The translations under genes were made by a program, and so were the position numbers. The notes under the pieces are model-generated. The model made no database searches, was not told where the DNA came from, and worked only from the letters and a program-made list of their open reading frames with translations. Source: an uncultured Lachnospiraceae bacterium (GTDB lineage: Bacteria; Bacillota; Clostridia; Lachnospirales; Lachnospiraceae). From it: a stretch of DNA of 13,378 bases. The DNA is taken from NCBI GenBank assembly GCA_910579325.1, contig CAJTTU010000098.1, positions 1 through 13,378 of the forward strand, in the 5' to 3' direction. Below, in pieces: positions 6,619-13,183 of the stretch. Numbering within the stretch: position 1 is the first letter of the stretch; each line of letters begins with the position of its first letter.

Positions 6619-7366
6619 GTGTTTTTTAACAGAAGCATTTCAAAGAGAAAATTTTCAGATCAGTGAGAAAAAGGCAGACTTATTAATTTGTTTTTATCAA
6701 TTGTTAATTGAGAAAAATAAAGTGATGAATCTGACCGGGATTACGGAATTTCCTCAGGTTGTCTGCAAACATTTTCTGGACAGTGTTTATGGCGGCAGGC
6801 TGATTGACAGTATTTGCGGCGATAAGATGGCGGATCATTGTCCGGATCTTTCTGTGATCGATGTGGGGACCGGCGCCGGTTTTCCCGGCATTCCACTGAA
6901 AATCTGTTATCCGGAATTAAAAGTGACTTTGATGGATTCTCTGAATAAAAGAGTAGGTTTTTTAAAAGAGGCGATTGATGCTCTTTGTCTGACTGATATT
7001 TATGCTGTCCACAGCAGGGCGGAGGAGTTGGGACGGAATCCGGAATATCGGGAACAGTTTGACTGTGCAGTTTCCAGAGCGGTAGCAGATTTGGCTGTTC
7101 TTTCTGAATATTGTCTTCCTTTTGTGAAGACAGGGGGAAAGTTTCTCTCTTATAAAGGTGGAAACGTTGAGGAGGAGCTGAATCACAGTATAAAGGCCAT
7201 CGAGATGTTAGGCGGCCGTGTAGCTGAGGTTCAGAAATTCTCTTATCCTGTGGGGAAAGAAGAAATTTGTCAGAGATCGATTGTTGTGATTGAAAAGGTA
7301 AAGGAAACCTCAAAAAAATATCCCCGGAAAGCAGGAACTCCGGGGAAAACACCGTTAGGCAGATAA
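6581..7366 (+). CDS. rsmG: 16S rRNA (guanine-N7) methyltransferase RsmG (GidB)
   Basis: RsmG uses S-adenosylmethionine to methylate N7 of G527 (E. coli numbering) in 16S rRNA; its loss gives low-level streptomycin resistance in several species. The Rossmann-type fold shows KNKVMNLTGITE (about 45-56), KHFLDS (63-68), the SAM loop DVGTGAGFPG (94-103), and later FDCAVSRAVADL with the proline- and glycine-rich CLPFVKTGG. The GTG start has GGGGAT about seven bases ahead; a second GTG at 6611 is possible. The product has 261 residues, rather longer than the roughly 240 usual. Part of the excess is a basic tail (about 244-261) whose DNA forms a terminator for the opposing gene. The start codon lies within a DnaA box, so control by DnaA is possible. 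Confidence 0.95.
   Translation: MDNLEKNLEIVDKCFLTEAFQRENFQISEKKADLLICFYQLLIEKNKVMNLTGITEFPQVVCKHFLDSVYGGRLIDSICGDKMADHCPDLSVIDVGTGAGFPGIPLKICYPELKVTLMDSLNKRVGFLKEAIDALCLTDIYAVHSRAEELGRNPEYREQFDCAVSRAVADLAVLSEYCLPFVKTGGKFLSYKGGNVEEELNHSIKAIEMLGGRVAEVQKFSYPVGKEEICQRSIVVIEKVKETSKKYPRKAGTPGKTPLGR
7312..7346 (-). terminator. Terminator of the minus-strand hydrolase gene, inside rsmG
   Basis: A perfect 8-bp stem (7321-7328 with 7339-7346, TCCCCGGA and TCCGGGGA) encloses a ten-base loop. On the minus strand it is followed by TA and seven T (the A-run 7312-7318 in the plus strand). On the plus strand no T-tract follows, so it acts in the minus direction only. It lies 64 bases beyond the hydrolase stop codon and within the last codons of rsmG. 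Confidence 0.82.
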
Positions 7367-7409
7367 AGTGTATCGTTATTTTGTGGTTGTTTTGTGAAAA
7401 GTGTGTAAT

Positions 7410-8384
7410 TTAGTTTGATGCAAAATGTTCTGCAAAATAAAATGATTCTATCGTTTCTGCTGTTTTTTCAGGCGCTTCCATATGAGGATAGTGTATTGTA
7501 TCGGGAATCAGCCGTGATTTAATCATTTGATTTAAGTTTTTATAGTCTGCAATCGTCTGTTCGATTTTTGTTTCTCCTGTCCCTCCGAGAATCAGGACAG
7601 GGCAGGCTAATTTTTGGAGGGCAGCGGCGACAGGAATCTGTGTGTAGCTGGTTTTCAGACTGCCGTATAAGTATTTGACGCTATAGTTTCCAAGATGAGA
7701 GGCTTCATGGAATGCCTGAATATCAACATCCTGTACATGTGCAGGTTGATAAAACAGACTGTATTTTAATTTTCTTTTGATCATAAATCGGGAATGTACA
7801 ATATTATAAAATAAAGTTCCCAGGATAGGAAGCTGCAGGAAGCCTCTTAAAATTTTTTCCTGTTTTTCCGGAAGTTTATATGTTTCCGACAGTTCTTCCG
7901 GATTAATAAAAATAATACTGTGAAACAGTTCTTTTTGATATAGAGCGGACATGGCAACAAGAGAGGAGGTTCGGCCGCTGGAAATAACGTCGCAGGGACT
8001 TCCGATAATATGTTTGATAAAATCAATGATCAGCTGTACATACAGAAAATTGGTATAGGTAAAATGCGGCTTTTCAGAACGGCCGCAGCCCAGTAAATCA
8101 ATCGTATATATGGTATGATTTTTACTTAATTTCTTTTTTATTTTTTTCCATTCAAAATCACATGACATAGAGTCCAGTTCATGGATCAATAAAAGAGGAC
8201 TTCCTGTTCCTTCTTTTGTAAAATATATTTTTCCAAGCTTCCAGTTGTAATAGAGATCATGATCAGTAGAAAGAGCGTTTTTGGAGACGGCAGTCATAAA
8301 AATATATTGATTGATTCCGGCTATAGAGGCAGCCGTGAGACCGGAAAATAAAACCAGACTTCTGAAAGAATTTTTTTTCTTCAT
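7410..8384 (-). CDS. Membrane-anchored alpha/beta-hydrolase-fold protein, probably atypical or inactive
   Basis: The 324-residue product starts at the ATG with GGAGG five bases ahead; two upstream in-frame ATGs (8396, 8402) straddle that site and are rejected. Residues 8-30 form one hydrophobic N-terminal anchor. The rest follows the alpha/beta-hydrolase pattern: a strand with LLLIH (64-68), then IDLLGCGRSEKP (95-106), a nucleophile-elbow region (135-141), a cap with many Tyr and His, PVLILGG (262-268), and IHYPHMEAPE (297-306). The usual active-site residues are altered. The oxyanion HG is His68-Glu69. The expected G-x-S-x-G is SSGRTSS, with no Ser between the two small residues in register. 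The late Asp is not evident in GGTGET. Only the His region looks intact. Substrate and role are unknown. The gene lies alone on the minus strand between rsmG and parA, with its own promoter and terminator. Confidence 0.85.
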   Translation of the reverse strand: MKKKNSFRSLVLFSGLTAASIAGINQYIFMTAVSKNALSTDHDLYYNWKLGKIYFTKEGTGSPLLLIHELDSMSCDFEWKKIKKKLSKNHTIYTIDLLGCGRSEKPHFTYTNFLYVQLIIDFIKHIIGSPCDVISSGRTSSLVAMSALYQKELFHSIIFINPEELSETYKLPEKQEKILRGFLQLPILGTLFYNIVHSRFMIKRKLKYSLFYQPAHVQDVDIQAFHEASHLGNYSVKYLYGSLKTSYTQIPVAAALQKLACPVLILGGTGETKIEQTIADYKNLNQMIKSRLIPDTIHYPHMEAPEKTAETIESFYFAEHFASN

Positions 8385-8389
8385 AAGGA

Positions 8390-8394
8390 CCTCC
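8390..8394 (-). promoter_or_regulatory. Shine-Dalgarno deciding the hydrolase start
   Basis: GGAGG on the minus strand stands five bases before the ATG at 8384. Starts at 8396 or 8402 would place this site at or behind the initiation codon, leaving them without one. Confidence 0.75.
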
Positions 8395-8422
8395 ATTTTC
8401 ATTAAATTAGAATGTTAATCAT

Positions 8423-8451
8423 ATTTTATGCCAATATTAAATCTACGTCAA
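8423..8451 (-). promoter_or_regulatory. Promoter of the hydrolase gene
   Basis: On the minus strand, TTGACG (8451-8446) and TAAAAT (8428-8423) are separated by exactly 17 bases. Each differs from the sigma-A consensus at one position, making this the best promoter in the window. Transcription would begin near 8416, giving a leader of about 30 bases before the ATG at 8384. Confidence 0.75.
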
Positions 8452-8472
8452 TAGGATATGGATATATTGGCA
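8429..8472. repeat. Inverted repeat across the hydrolase promoter (possible operator)
   Basis: TGCCAATAT (8429-8437) and ATATTGGCA (8464-8472) are perfect nine-base inverted repeats. One arm abuts the -10 element and the other lies 12 bases upstream of the -35. A further TGCCAA occurs at 8511-8516. The placement is what one expects for a repressor or activator site, possibly with looping. No regulator is identified in the window. Confidence 0.45.
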
Positions 8473-8615
8473 AACTGATTGAAGCGGTTACTGTTCAGTG
8501 ACTGCTGTTTTGCCAAACCTGTTATTAATTATGAAGTGTGCGGTAATATTGCGGCTGATGTATGATTTTATGCCCATAGGTCATTATTTTTTTAGACTGT
8601 TGTGAGCTATGAAAA

Positions 8616-8631
8616 TGTTTCACGTGAAACA
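8616..8631. other. parS centromere site 1
   Basis: TGTTTCACGTGAAACA matches the 16-bp B. subtilis parS consensus at every position. The palindrome extends to 24 bp (8612-8635) with flanking A and T runs. ParB loads here and spreads as a CTP-dependent clamp. The adjacent parA and parB genes support function. Confidence 0.96.
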
Positions 8632-8673
8632 TTTTACCGGAAAAAATTTATTTTATTAAATTTTGTTTAAAAA

Positions 8674-8689
8674 TGTTTCACGTGAAACA
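8674..8689. other. parS centromere site 2
   Basis: This is a second perfect TGTTTCACGTGAAACA, 58 bp centre to centre from the first. The palindrome extends to 28 bp (8668-8695). It overlaps the -35 region of the probable parA promoter. Confidence 0.96.
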
Positions 8690-8704
8690 TTTTTATGGTA
8701 TGAT
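8676..8704 (+). promoter_or_regulatory. Probable parA promoter with extended -10, overlapping parS 2
   Basis: TATGAT (8699-8704) is preceded by TGG, the extended -10 form. Seventeen bases upstream is TTTCAC (8676-8681), a weak -35 that lies wholly within parS 2. An extended -10 can compensate for a weak -35. A second pair, TAGACA (8743) and TATAAA (8767), would start transcription inside the ribosome site and is less likely. Confidence 0.45.
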
Positions 8705-8788
8705 CTATACGTAACAAAAATATACAATAAAATTTTTATCTCTAGACAAAAAGAAAAATTACGCAATATAAAATAGTAGGAGGAACCG

Positions 8789-9562
8789 ATGGGAAGGACG
8801 ATTGCGATCGCAAATCAAAAAGGCGGTGTGGGAAAAACAACCACGGCAATTAATTTGTCTGCAAGTCTTGCGTTTATGGAACAGAAAGTGTTGGCAATTG
8901 ATATGGATCCTCAGGGAAATACCACCAGCGGATTAGGAATTGACAAAAACGATCTTACATATACGGTATATGACCTGTTAATTGACCATGCAGAGATTGA
9001 AAATTGTATCATAAAGAATGTTTTTGAAAATCTGGATTTGCTTCCATCGAATGTACAGCTGTCAGGAGCAGAAATTGAATTGATCGGAATTGAACGAAAA
9101 GAATTCATGCTGAAGCGGCAAATTGATCGAATCAAAGAAAATTATGATTTTATTATTCTAGACTGTCCGCCGTCTTTAAGTATGCTTACAATTAATTCTA
9201 TGACAACGGCAGACACAATTTTAGTTCCGATTCAATGTGAATATTATGCGCTGGAAGGACTGAGCCAGTTGATCTATACGATTAATCTGGTGAAAAAACG
9301 TCTGAATCCGGATTTGGAGATGGAAGGCGTAGTATTTACCATGTATGATGCCCGGACCAATTTATCTCTTCAGGTTGTAGAAAATGTAAAAAATAATCTC
9401 CATCAAAATATTTATAAAACAATCATTCCCAGAAATGTCCGTCTGGCAGAAGCGCCCAGTCATGGACTTCCTATTCAGATGTATGATGCGAAATCAGCCG
9501 GCGCGGAAGCTTATCAGTTATTGGCGAGAGAGGTTATCGACAGAGGAACAGAAATTTGGTAA
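8789..9562 (+). CDS. parA: Chromosome partitioning ATPase ParA (Soj)
   Basis: ParA is a deviant Walker ATPase that dimerises on DNA with ATP and drives origin segregation with ParB; in Bacillus the same protein (Soj) also regulates DnaA. The 257-residue length is typical of chromosomal ParA without an N-terminal DNA-binding extension. Motifs: deviant Walker A KGGVGKTTT with signature Lys11 and Lys16, the second Walker motif DMDPQGN (38-44), Walker B ILDCPPS (around Asp125), VPIQCEYYALEGL, and the DNA-contact region IPRNVRLAEAPSHG. It starts at ATG with AGGAGG five bases ahead. parB follows after 20 bases, so the two are cotranscribed. The parS sites just upstream make autoregulation through ParB plausible. 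Confidence 0.97.
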   Translation: MGRTIAIANQKGGVGKTTTAINLSASLAFMEQKVLAIDMDPQGNTTSGLGIDKNDLTYTVYDLLIDHAEIENCIIKNVFENLDLLPSNVQLSGAEIELIGIERKEFMLKRQIDRIKENYDFIILDCPPSLSMLTINSMTTADTILVPIQCEYYALEGLSQLIYTINLVKKRLNPDLEMEGVVFTMYDARTNLSLQVVENVKNNLHQNIYKTIIPRNVRLAEAPSHGLPIQMYDAKSAGAEAYQLLAREVIDRGTEIW

Positions 9563-9582
9563 TAAAATAGAAAGAGGAAACA

Positions 9583-10470
9583 ATGGTAAAAGGAAAAAAA
9601 GGATTAGGAAAGGGACTTGATTCTCTGATTGAAGATTACGGTGTACCGCAGGAAATTGAGAAAGTGGATCGACCGGACGTTTATTTGAAAATATCTCAGG
9701 TTGAGCCAAACAGAAAGCAGCCCAGAAAAAATTTTGATGAAAACGCTATGGAAGAATTGGCGGAATCTGTGAAACAATATGGAATTATTCAGCCTCTGAT
9801 CGTGAGAAAAAAGGAAAATTATTACGAGATTATTGCCGGAGAACGAAGATGGCGGGCCGCAAAAATGGCGGGATTGAAAGAAGTTCCCGTGGTCATCAGA
9901 AATTATACGGATGAAGAAATTATGGAAATTTCGTTGATTGAAAATATTCAGAGAGAAAATCTGAATCCCATTGAAGAAGCCATGGCCTATCAGCTTTTAA
10001 TTAAGGAATTTCATTTAAAACAGGAAGATATAGCGGCCAGAGTTTCTAAAAGCAGAACATTTATTACCAATGCCATGCGTTTGCTTAAGCTGGATGAGCG
10101 GGTGCAGAATATGCTTTCAGAGTTATTACTCACCAGCGGTCATGCACGGGCGCTGCTCGCGATTGAGAACGGAGATCTTCAATATGAGACGGCTATGAAA
10201 GTTTACGACGAAGGTCTCAGCGTACGGGAAGTAGAGCGGCTGGTCAAAAAAATCAATACACCGCCGAAAGAAGAAAAAAATGAACAGTCAGATTCCCGGA
10301 AAGAACAGTATCAGCTGATATATGAAAACGCGGAAAATAAGTTAAAAGCTATTATGGGCACAAAAGTGAATATCAGAAATAAAAATCATAACAAAGGAAA
10401 AATAGAAATAGAATATTATTCTCTGGATGAACTGGAGCGGCTGATGGAATTATTTGATCATATCAGATAA
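9583..10470 (+). CDS. parB: Chromosome partitioning protein ParB (Spo0J)
   Basis: ParB binds parS, hydrolyses CTP, and closes as a clamp that slides on DNA and recruits SMC. The 295-residue product shows a basic N-terminus that contacts ParA in relatives (KGKKGLGKGLDSL), the NRKQPRKNF box, the CTP-binding motifs AGERRWRAA (about 85-93) and ENIQRENLNPIEEA (about 124-137), a helix-turn-helix in QEDIAARVSKSRTFITNAMRLLKL, a charged linker (about 220-235), and a C-terminal dimerisation domain. AGAGGAAA precedes the ATG. Two perfect parS sites lie about 1 kb upstream. DUF4446 follows after 84 bases. Confidence 0.97.
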   Translation: MVKGKKGLGKGLDSLIEDYGVPQEIEKVDRPDVYLKISQVEPNRKQPRKNFDENAMEELAESVKQYGIIQPLIVRKKENYYEIIAGERRWRAAKMAGLKEVPVVIRNYTDEEIMEISLIENIQRENLNPIEEAMAYQLLIKEFHLKQEDIAARVSKSRTFITNAMRLLKLDERVQNMLSELLLTSGHARALLAIENGDLQYETAMKVYDEGLSVREVERLVKKINTPPKEEKNEQSDSRKEQYQLIYENAENKLKAIMGTKVNIRNKNHNKGKIEIEYYSLDELERLMELFDHIR

Positions 10471-10554
10471 AAGGATATATCTGCTCTGTTGATGTACTTT
10501 TATTATAAATTACATAAAACATATTAGCGAAGAAGAAGAGAGGTACAAAAAAAT

Positions 10555-11052
10555 ATGGAAAACAGTATATTGAATAATTTACTTTTTGATCCGGCTTACC
10601 TGATCATTGGCCTTGGCGTTTTGTCTTTTGTATTGCTGATTGCTGTGATCGTATGTATCGTTCGGACTAAGAAGTTGTATCAGAAATATGATGCGTTTAT
10701 GAGAGGAAAAAATGCGGAATCGCTGGAAGACAGAATTTTAGAACAGATTGGAGAAATTAAAAACTTGAATCTGGAGGACCACAGCAACAAAGATGCTATC
10801 AAAGCGATCAATAAAACTTTGCAGAGAACCTGTCAGAAGATGGGACTGATCAGATATGACGCTTTTAAAGGGATGGGCGGACAGTCCAGTTTTGCTTTTG
10901 CCATCTTAGATCAGCAGGATAACGGCGTGCTGATGAACGCCATTCACAGCAGAGAAGGATGTTATCTGTATGCTAAGGAGATTGTTGGCGGAACGTCTGA
11001 AATTACGCTGAGCAAGGAAGAAGAAGCGGCATTGAAAAAAGCATTGTCATAA
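10555..11052 (+). CDS. DUF4446 family protein, membrane-anchored
   Basis: This 165-residue protein has one N-terminal transmembrane helix (about 14-36), then a predicted coiled coil rich in Glu, Lys and Asn (about 40-93), then a compact domain with MGLIRYDAFKGMGGQSSFAFAILDQ (from about 97), an N-G-V-L-M-N-A-I-H-S-R-E segment, and Y-A-K-E. These match my recollection of DUF4446, a family of unknown function that recurs directly behind parB in Clostridia. The ATG has GAGAGG at an 11-base spacing, somewhat long. It shares the terminator that closes the par operon; a weak internal promoter (TTGATG near 10488) is possible. The location suggests a link to origin position or the cell envelope, but this is inference. 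Confidence 0.85.
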   Translation: MENSILNNLLFDPAYLIIGLGVLSFVLLIAVIVCIVRTKKLYQKYDAFMRGKNAESLEDRILEQIGEIKNLNLEDHSNKDAIKAINKTLQRTCQKMGLIRYDAFKGMGGQSSFAFAILDQQDNGVLMNAIHSREGCYLYAKEIVGGTSEITLSKEEEAALKKALS

Positions 11053-11093
11053 AGAAGTAAAGAAATAAAGAAATGATGGAAGATAAATAATTC

Positions 11094-11119
11094 AGGAGTG
11101 ATTTTTCACTCCTTTTTTT
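11094..11119 (+). terminator. Intrinsic terminator of the par operon
   Basis: A perfect 8-bp stem, AGGAGTGA (11094-11101) with TCACTCCT (11106-11113), and a TTTT loop are followed by seven T (11113-11119). It stands 42 bases after the DUF4446 stop and is the cleanest terminator in the window. Confidence 0.93.
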
Positions 11120-11277
11120 ATCTGTTACCTGTAGAATATCTATAGATAAATCTTCCGATCCTCACTGTGATATAAAAATGTTCCACGAAAATGCATATGC
11201 AAAAACAAAGGAAATATGTCGTTGCTTGTCAGATGAAAATTAAGTTTTTATATCCGTTTATTTGTAAGAATTATTTA

Positions 11278-11306
11278 ATGAAATTGTATAAAATATATGA
11301 TAAAAT
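11278..11306 (+). promoter_or_regulatory. Probable promoter of the two-component operon
   Basis: TAAAAT (11301-11306), preceded by TGA as an extended -10, has ATGAAA (11278-11283) 17 bases upstream. An overlapping alternative is TTGTAA (11262) with TATAAA (11287) at 19 bases. Both are plausible in this AT-rich stretch; the leader would be about 40-60 bases. No direct repeats of the kind bound by OmpR-type regulators were recognised. Confidence 0.45.
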
Positions 11307-11356
11307 ATGAAAAGACATTTCAATATATCAGTTCTTGAAGGAGCAGGAAAACAGAT

Positions 11357-12058
11357 ATGCAGAATACGGTTTTGATTGTGGACGATGAAAAAGAAATTGC
11401 CGACCTTGTGGAAATTTATCTGGTCAGCGACGGATTTCGGGTTTTAAAAGCAGAGGATGCGAAAGCAGGCCTTTCTTATATAGAAAATGATGTTGTAGAT
11501 CTGGCGATATTAGATATTATGCTGCCGGAGATGGATGGTTTGGAGATGTGCAAGGAGATCAGGAAGACAAAAAATATTCCGATTATATTTTTAAGTGCCC
11601 GCTCTACGGATCTGGATAAAATTATGGGTCTGGGAATGGGAGCGGACGATTATGTGACCAAGCCGTTCAGCCCGCTGGAGCTGGGAGCCAGGGTAAAATC
11701 ACAGCTTCGCCGGTATCATGAACTGAATCCCGGCGGACAGAAATTCAAGGATCACAGCGGCTGCATCAGTATTCATGGAATCAATATTGACAAAGAAAAC
11801 CATATGGTTATGGTGGGAGATGAAGAGGTTAGACTGACGCCGATTGAATTTGATATCCTTTATCTTCTGGCTTCGAATCCCGGCAAGGTGTTCAGTACAG
11901 ATGAAATTTTTGAAAGAGTATGGAATGAAAAGGTGTACGAAGCCAATAATACGGTTATGGTACATATCAGAAGACTGCGGAGCAAGCTGAAGGAAGATCA
12001 GCGGAAGGACAAGATTATCTCCACTGTCTGGGGGGTAGGGTACAAAATTGAAAAGTAA
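11357..12058 (+). CDS. OmpR/PhoB-family response regulator (VanR-like)
   Basis: This is a DNA-binding response regulator of 233 residues. The receiver domain (about 2-118) has the acidic pair Asp9-Asp10, phosphoacceptor Asp53 in LAILDIMLPEMDG, the switch Ser80 in FLSAR, and Lys102 in YVTKPFSPLEL. The C-terminal winged helix (about 135-231) has LTPIEFDILYLLASNPGKVFS, a recognition helix near VMVHIRRLRSKL, and the ending VWGVGYKIEK. It is followed by a histidine kinase whose frame overlaps by 11 bases, so it is the kinase's partner. AGGA lies about eight bases before the ATG. The receiver sequence resembles VanR-type regulators, but no van resistance genes are visible, so glycopeptide resistance should not be inferred. 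Confidence 0.94.
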   Translation: MQNTVLIVDDEKEIADLVEIYLVSDGFRVLKAEDAKAGLSYIENDVVDLAILDIMLPEMDGLEMCKEIRKTKNIPIIFLSARSTDLDKIMGLGMGADDYVTKPFSPLELGARVKSQLRRYHELNPGGQKFKDHSGCISIHGINIDKENHMVMVGDEEVRLTPIEFDILYLLASNPGKVFSTDEIFERVWNEKVYEANNTVMVHIRRLRSKLKEDQRKDKIISTVWGVGYKIEK

Positions 12059-13166
12059 TTTTCAGACCAGATTTAAAAAACAGGTTTTGAAAAATATCAT
12101 TGTCAGTGGCGTAATCACAGGTGTGGCGGAGTTCTTTCTGGTTATGAATTTAACGATCATCAAAAGGATCCTTGAGATTCGCAATTATTATAACAAGGCC
12201 AGTCTGGAAAGCGGAAGTGTGAATCTGATCGCCGCCATGTTCCTGGTACTCATCGGGATTATTATATTTTCAATCAGTTTTTTTGTTTTGGAAAACTGGA
12301 AGATCAGTTTTATTACGGATGTTTATCATGGAATACGCAGACTGGCGGACGGAGATCTGGATACTCATGTGGAGATCGTCGGGGATGATGAATTTGCGGA
12401 AATTGCTCTGGAAGTGAATCACCTTGGGGAAAAAATCAAGGATCTGATTGAAAAAGAAAGAAAATCAGAAAAGACGAAACATGAACTGATTACCAATATT
12501 GCTCATGATCTGAGAACCCCTCTTACTTCAATTATCGGATATGTGGAGCTGCTTCACACCAATGATATGCTGACAGACGAACAGAGAAAGCAGTACACGG
12601 CCATTGTGCTTACTAAGGCAAAAAGACTGGAAAGTCTGATTGAAGATTTATTTGGCCTGACGAAATTGAATTACGGAAAGATCACGATGAATATAGAGCA
12701 GATTGATATTGTAAAGTTATTGGAACAGTTGCTGGAGGAAGCTTATCCCAGCTTTATGGAAAATGATCTGGATTATGAATTACAGACAAATGAAAATCGA
12801 ATTCTGATCAACGGAGACGGAAATCTTCTGGCCAGATTATTTGATAATATTATTTCCAATGCGATCAAGTATGGAAAAGACGGAAAAAAAGTACAGGTTA
12901 TCATAATCGGAGAAGAAAAATATGTTACGGTCCGTATCATTAATTTTGGAAAGATTATTCCGGAAGAGGAACTTCCTTATATTTTCGATAAATTTTACCG
13001 GGTGGAGCAGTCCAGATCCGAGGAGACAGGCGGAACCGGATTGGGGCTGGCTATTGCAAAAGATATCACGGAACTGCACGGTGGAACAATTTACGCGGAA
13101 AGCTCTTTAAAAGGAACTGAATTTATTGTAAAATTAGTTCGTGACTTTGATATAGATCAGGAATAA
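12048..13166 (+). CDS. Sensor histidine kinase (VanS-like)
   Basis: This membrane histidine kinase has 372 residues and is the partner of the preceding regulator. Two transmembrane segments (about 14-38 and 60-82) enclose an outside loop of only about 20 residues, so there is no extracellular sensor domain. HAMP spans about 84-136. The H box has HDLRTPLTSIIGY with phospho-accepting His153. The ATPase domain shows the N box NIISNAIKYG, an F box FDKFYR, and the G2 box GGTGLGLAIAK. The G1 box is NFG rather than DxG, a change also known in VanS-like kinases. The start is TTG 12048, overlapping the regulator stop, with GGGGGTAGGG just upstream; translational coupling is likely. An exported protein begins 18 bases after the stop. 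Confidence 0.93.
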   Translation: MKSNFQTRFKKQVLKNIIVSGVITGVAEFFLVMNLTIIKRILEIRNYYNKASLESGSVNLIAAMFLVLIGIIIFSISFFVLENWKISFITDVYHGIRRLADGDLDTHVEIVGDDEFAEIALEVNHLGEKIKDLIEKERKSEKTKHELITNIAHDLRTPLTSIIGYVELLHTNDMLTDEQRKQYTAIVLTKAKRLESLIEDLFGLTKLNYGKITMNIEQIDIVKLLEQLLEEAYPSFMENDLDYELQTNENRILINGDGNLLARLFDNIISNAIKYGKDGKKVQVIIIGEEKYVTVRIINFGKIIPEEELPYIFDKFYRVEQSRSEETGGTGLGLAIAKDITELHGGTIYAESSLKGTEFIVKLVRDFDIDQE

Positions 13167-13183
13167 ACCGAGAGGACGTCTCT

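Larger units (their letters stand above)
8385..8788. other. Divergent control region between the hydrolase gene and parA
   Basis: This 404-base stretch has no credible gene on either strand. It holds the hydrolase promoter and inverted repeat (8423-8472), a stretch without recognised signals (about 8517-8611), two parS sites (8616-8631, 8674-8689), the probable parA promoter, and the parA ribosome site AGGAGG (8778-8783). It is strongly AT-rich to the right of the second parS. In B. subtilis noc lies in this interval; no noc is present here. Confidence 0.7.
11053..11356. other. Intergenic region between the par operon and the two-component genes
   Basis: It holds the par-operon terminator (11094-11119), a 12-base palindrome TATCTATAGATA (11137-11148), and an AT-rich promoter zone (11260-11310). 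A 21-codon frame from ATG 11178 has no ribosome site and is not called. A sequence near 11179 vaguely resembles half a parS site but has about six mismatches. Confidence 0.6.

Noticed and set aside
6741..7352. 203-codon minus-strand open frame in rsmG
   Set aside because: It is antisense to the SAM-binding core of RsmG, the composition is unnatural (Pro, Ser, Gln rich), and it lacks motifs.
8476..8496. CcpA-type cre site near the hydrolase promoter
   Set aside because: The best alignment has at least three mismatches at conserved positions.
8412..8501. 29-codon open frame in the hydrolase-parA gap
   Set aside because: It has no ribosome site, lies over the hydrolase promoter, and shows no recognisable product.
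11137..11148. Palindrome TATCTATAGATA as an operator
   Set aside because: A 12-base palindrome is expected a few times by chance in 13 kb, and it lies far from the two-component promoter.
11178..11193. Third parS-like site (TGTTCCACGAAAATGC)
   Set aside because: About six of 16 positions differ from parS and the dyad is lost.
11357..13166. Glycopeptide (vancomycin) resistance locus
   Set aside because: The regulator and kinase resemble VanR/VanS, but no van ligase, dehydrogenase or dipeptidase genes are present, and such pairs are widespread without resistance.
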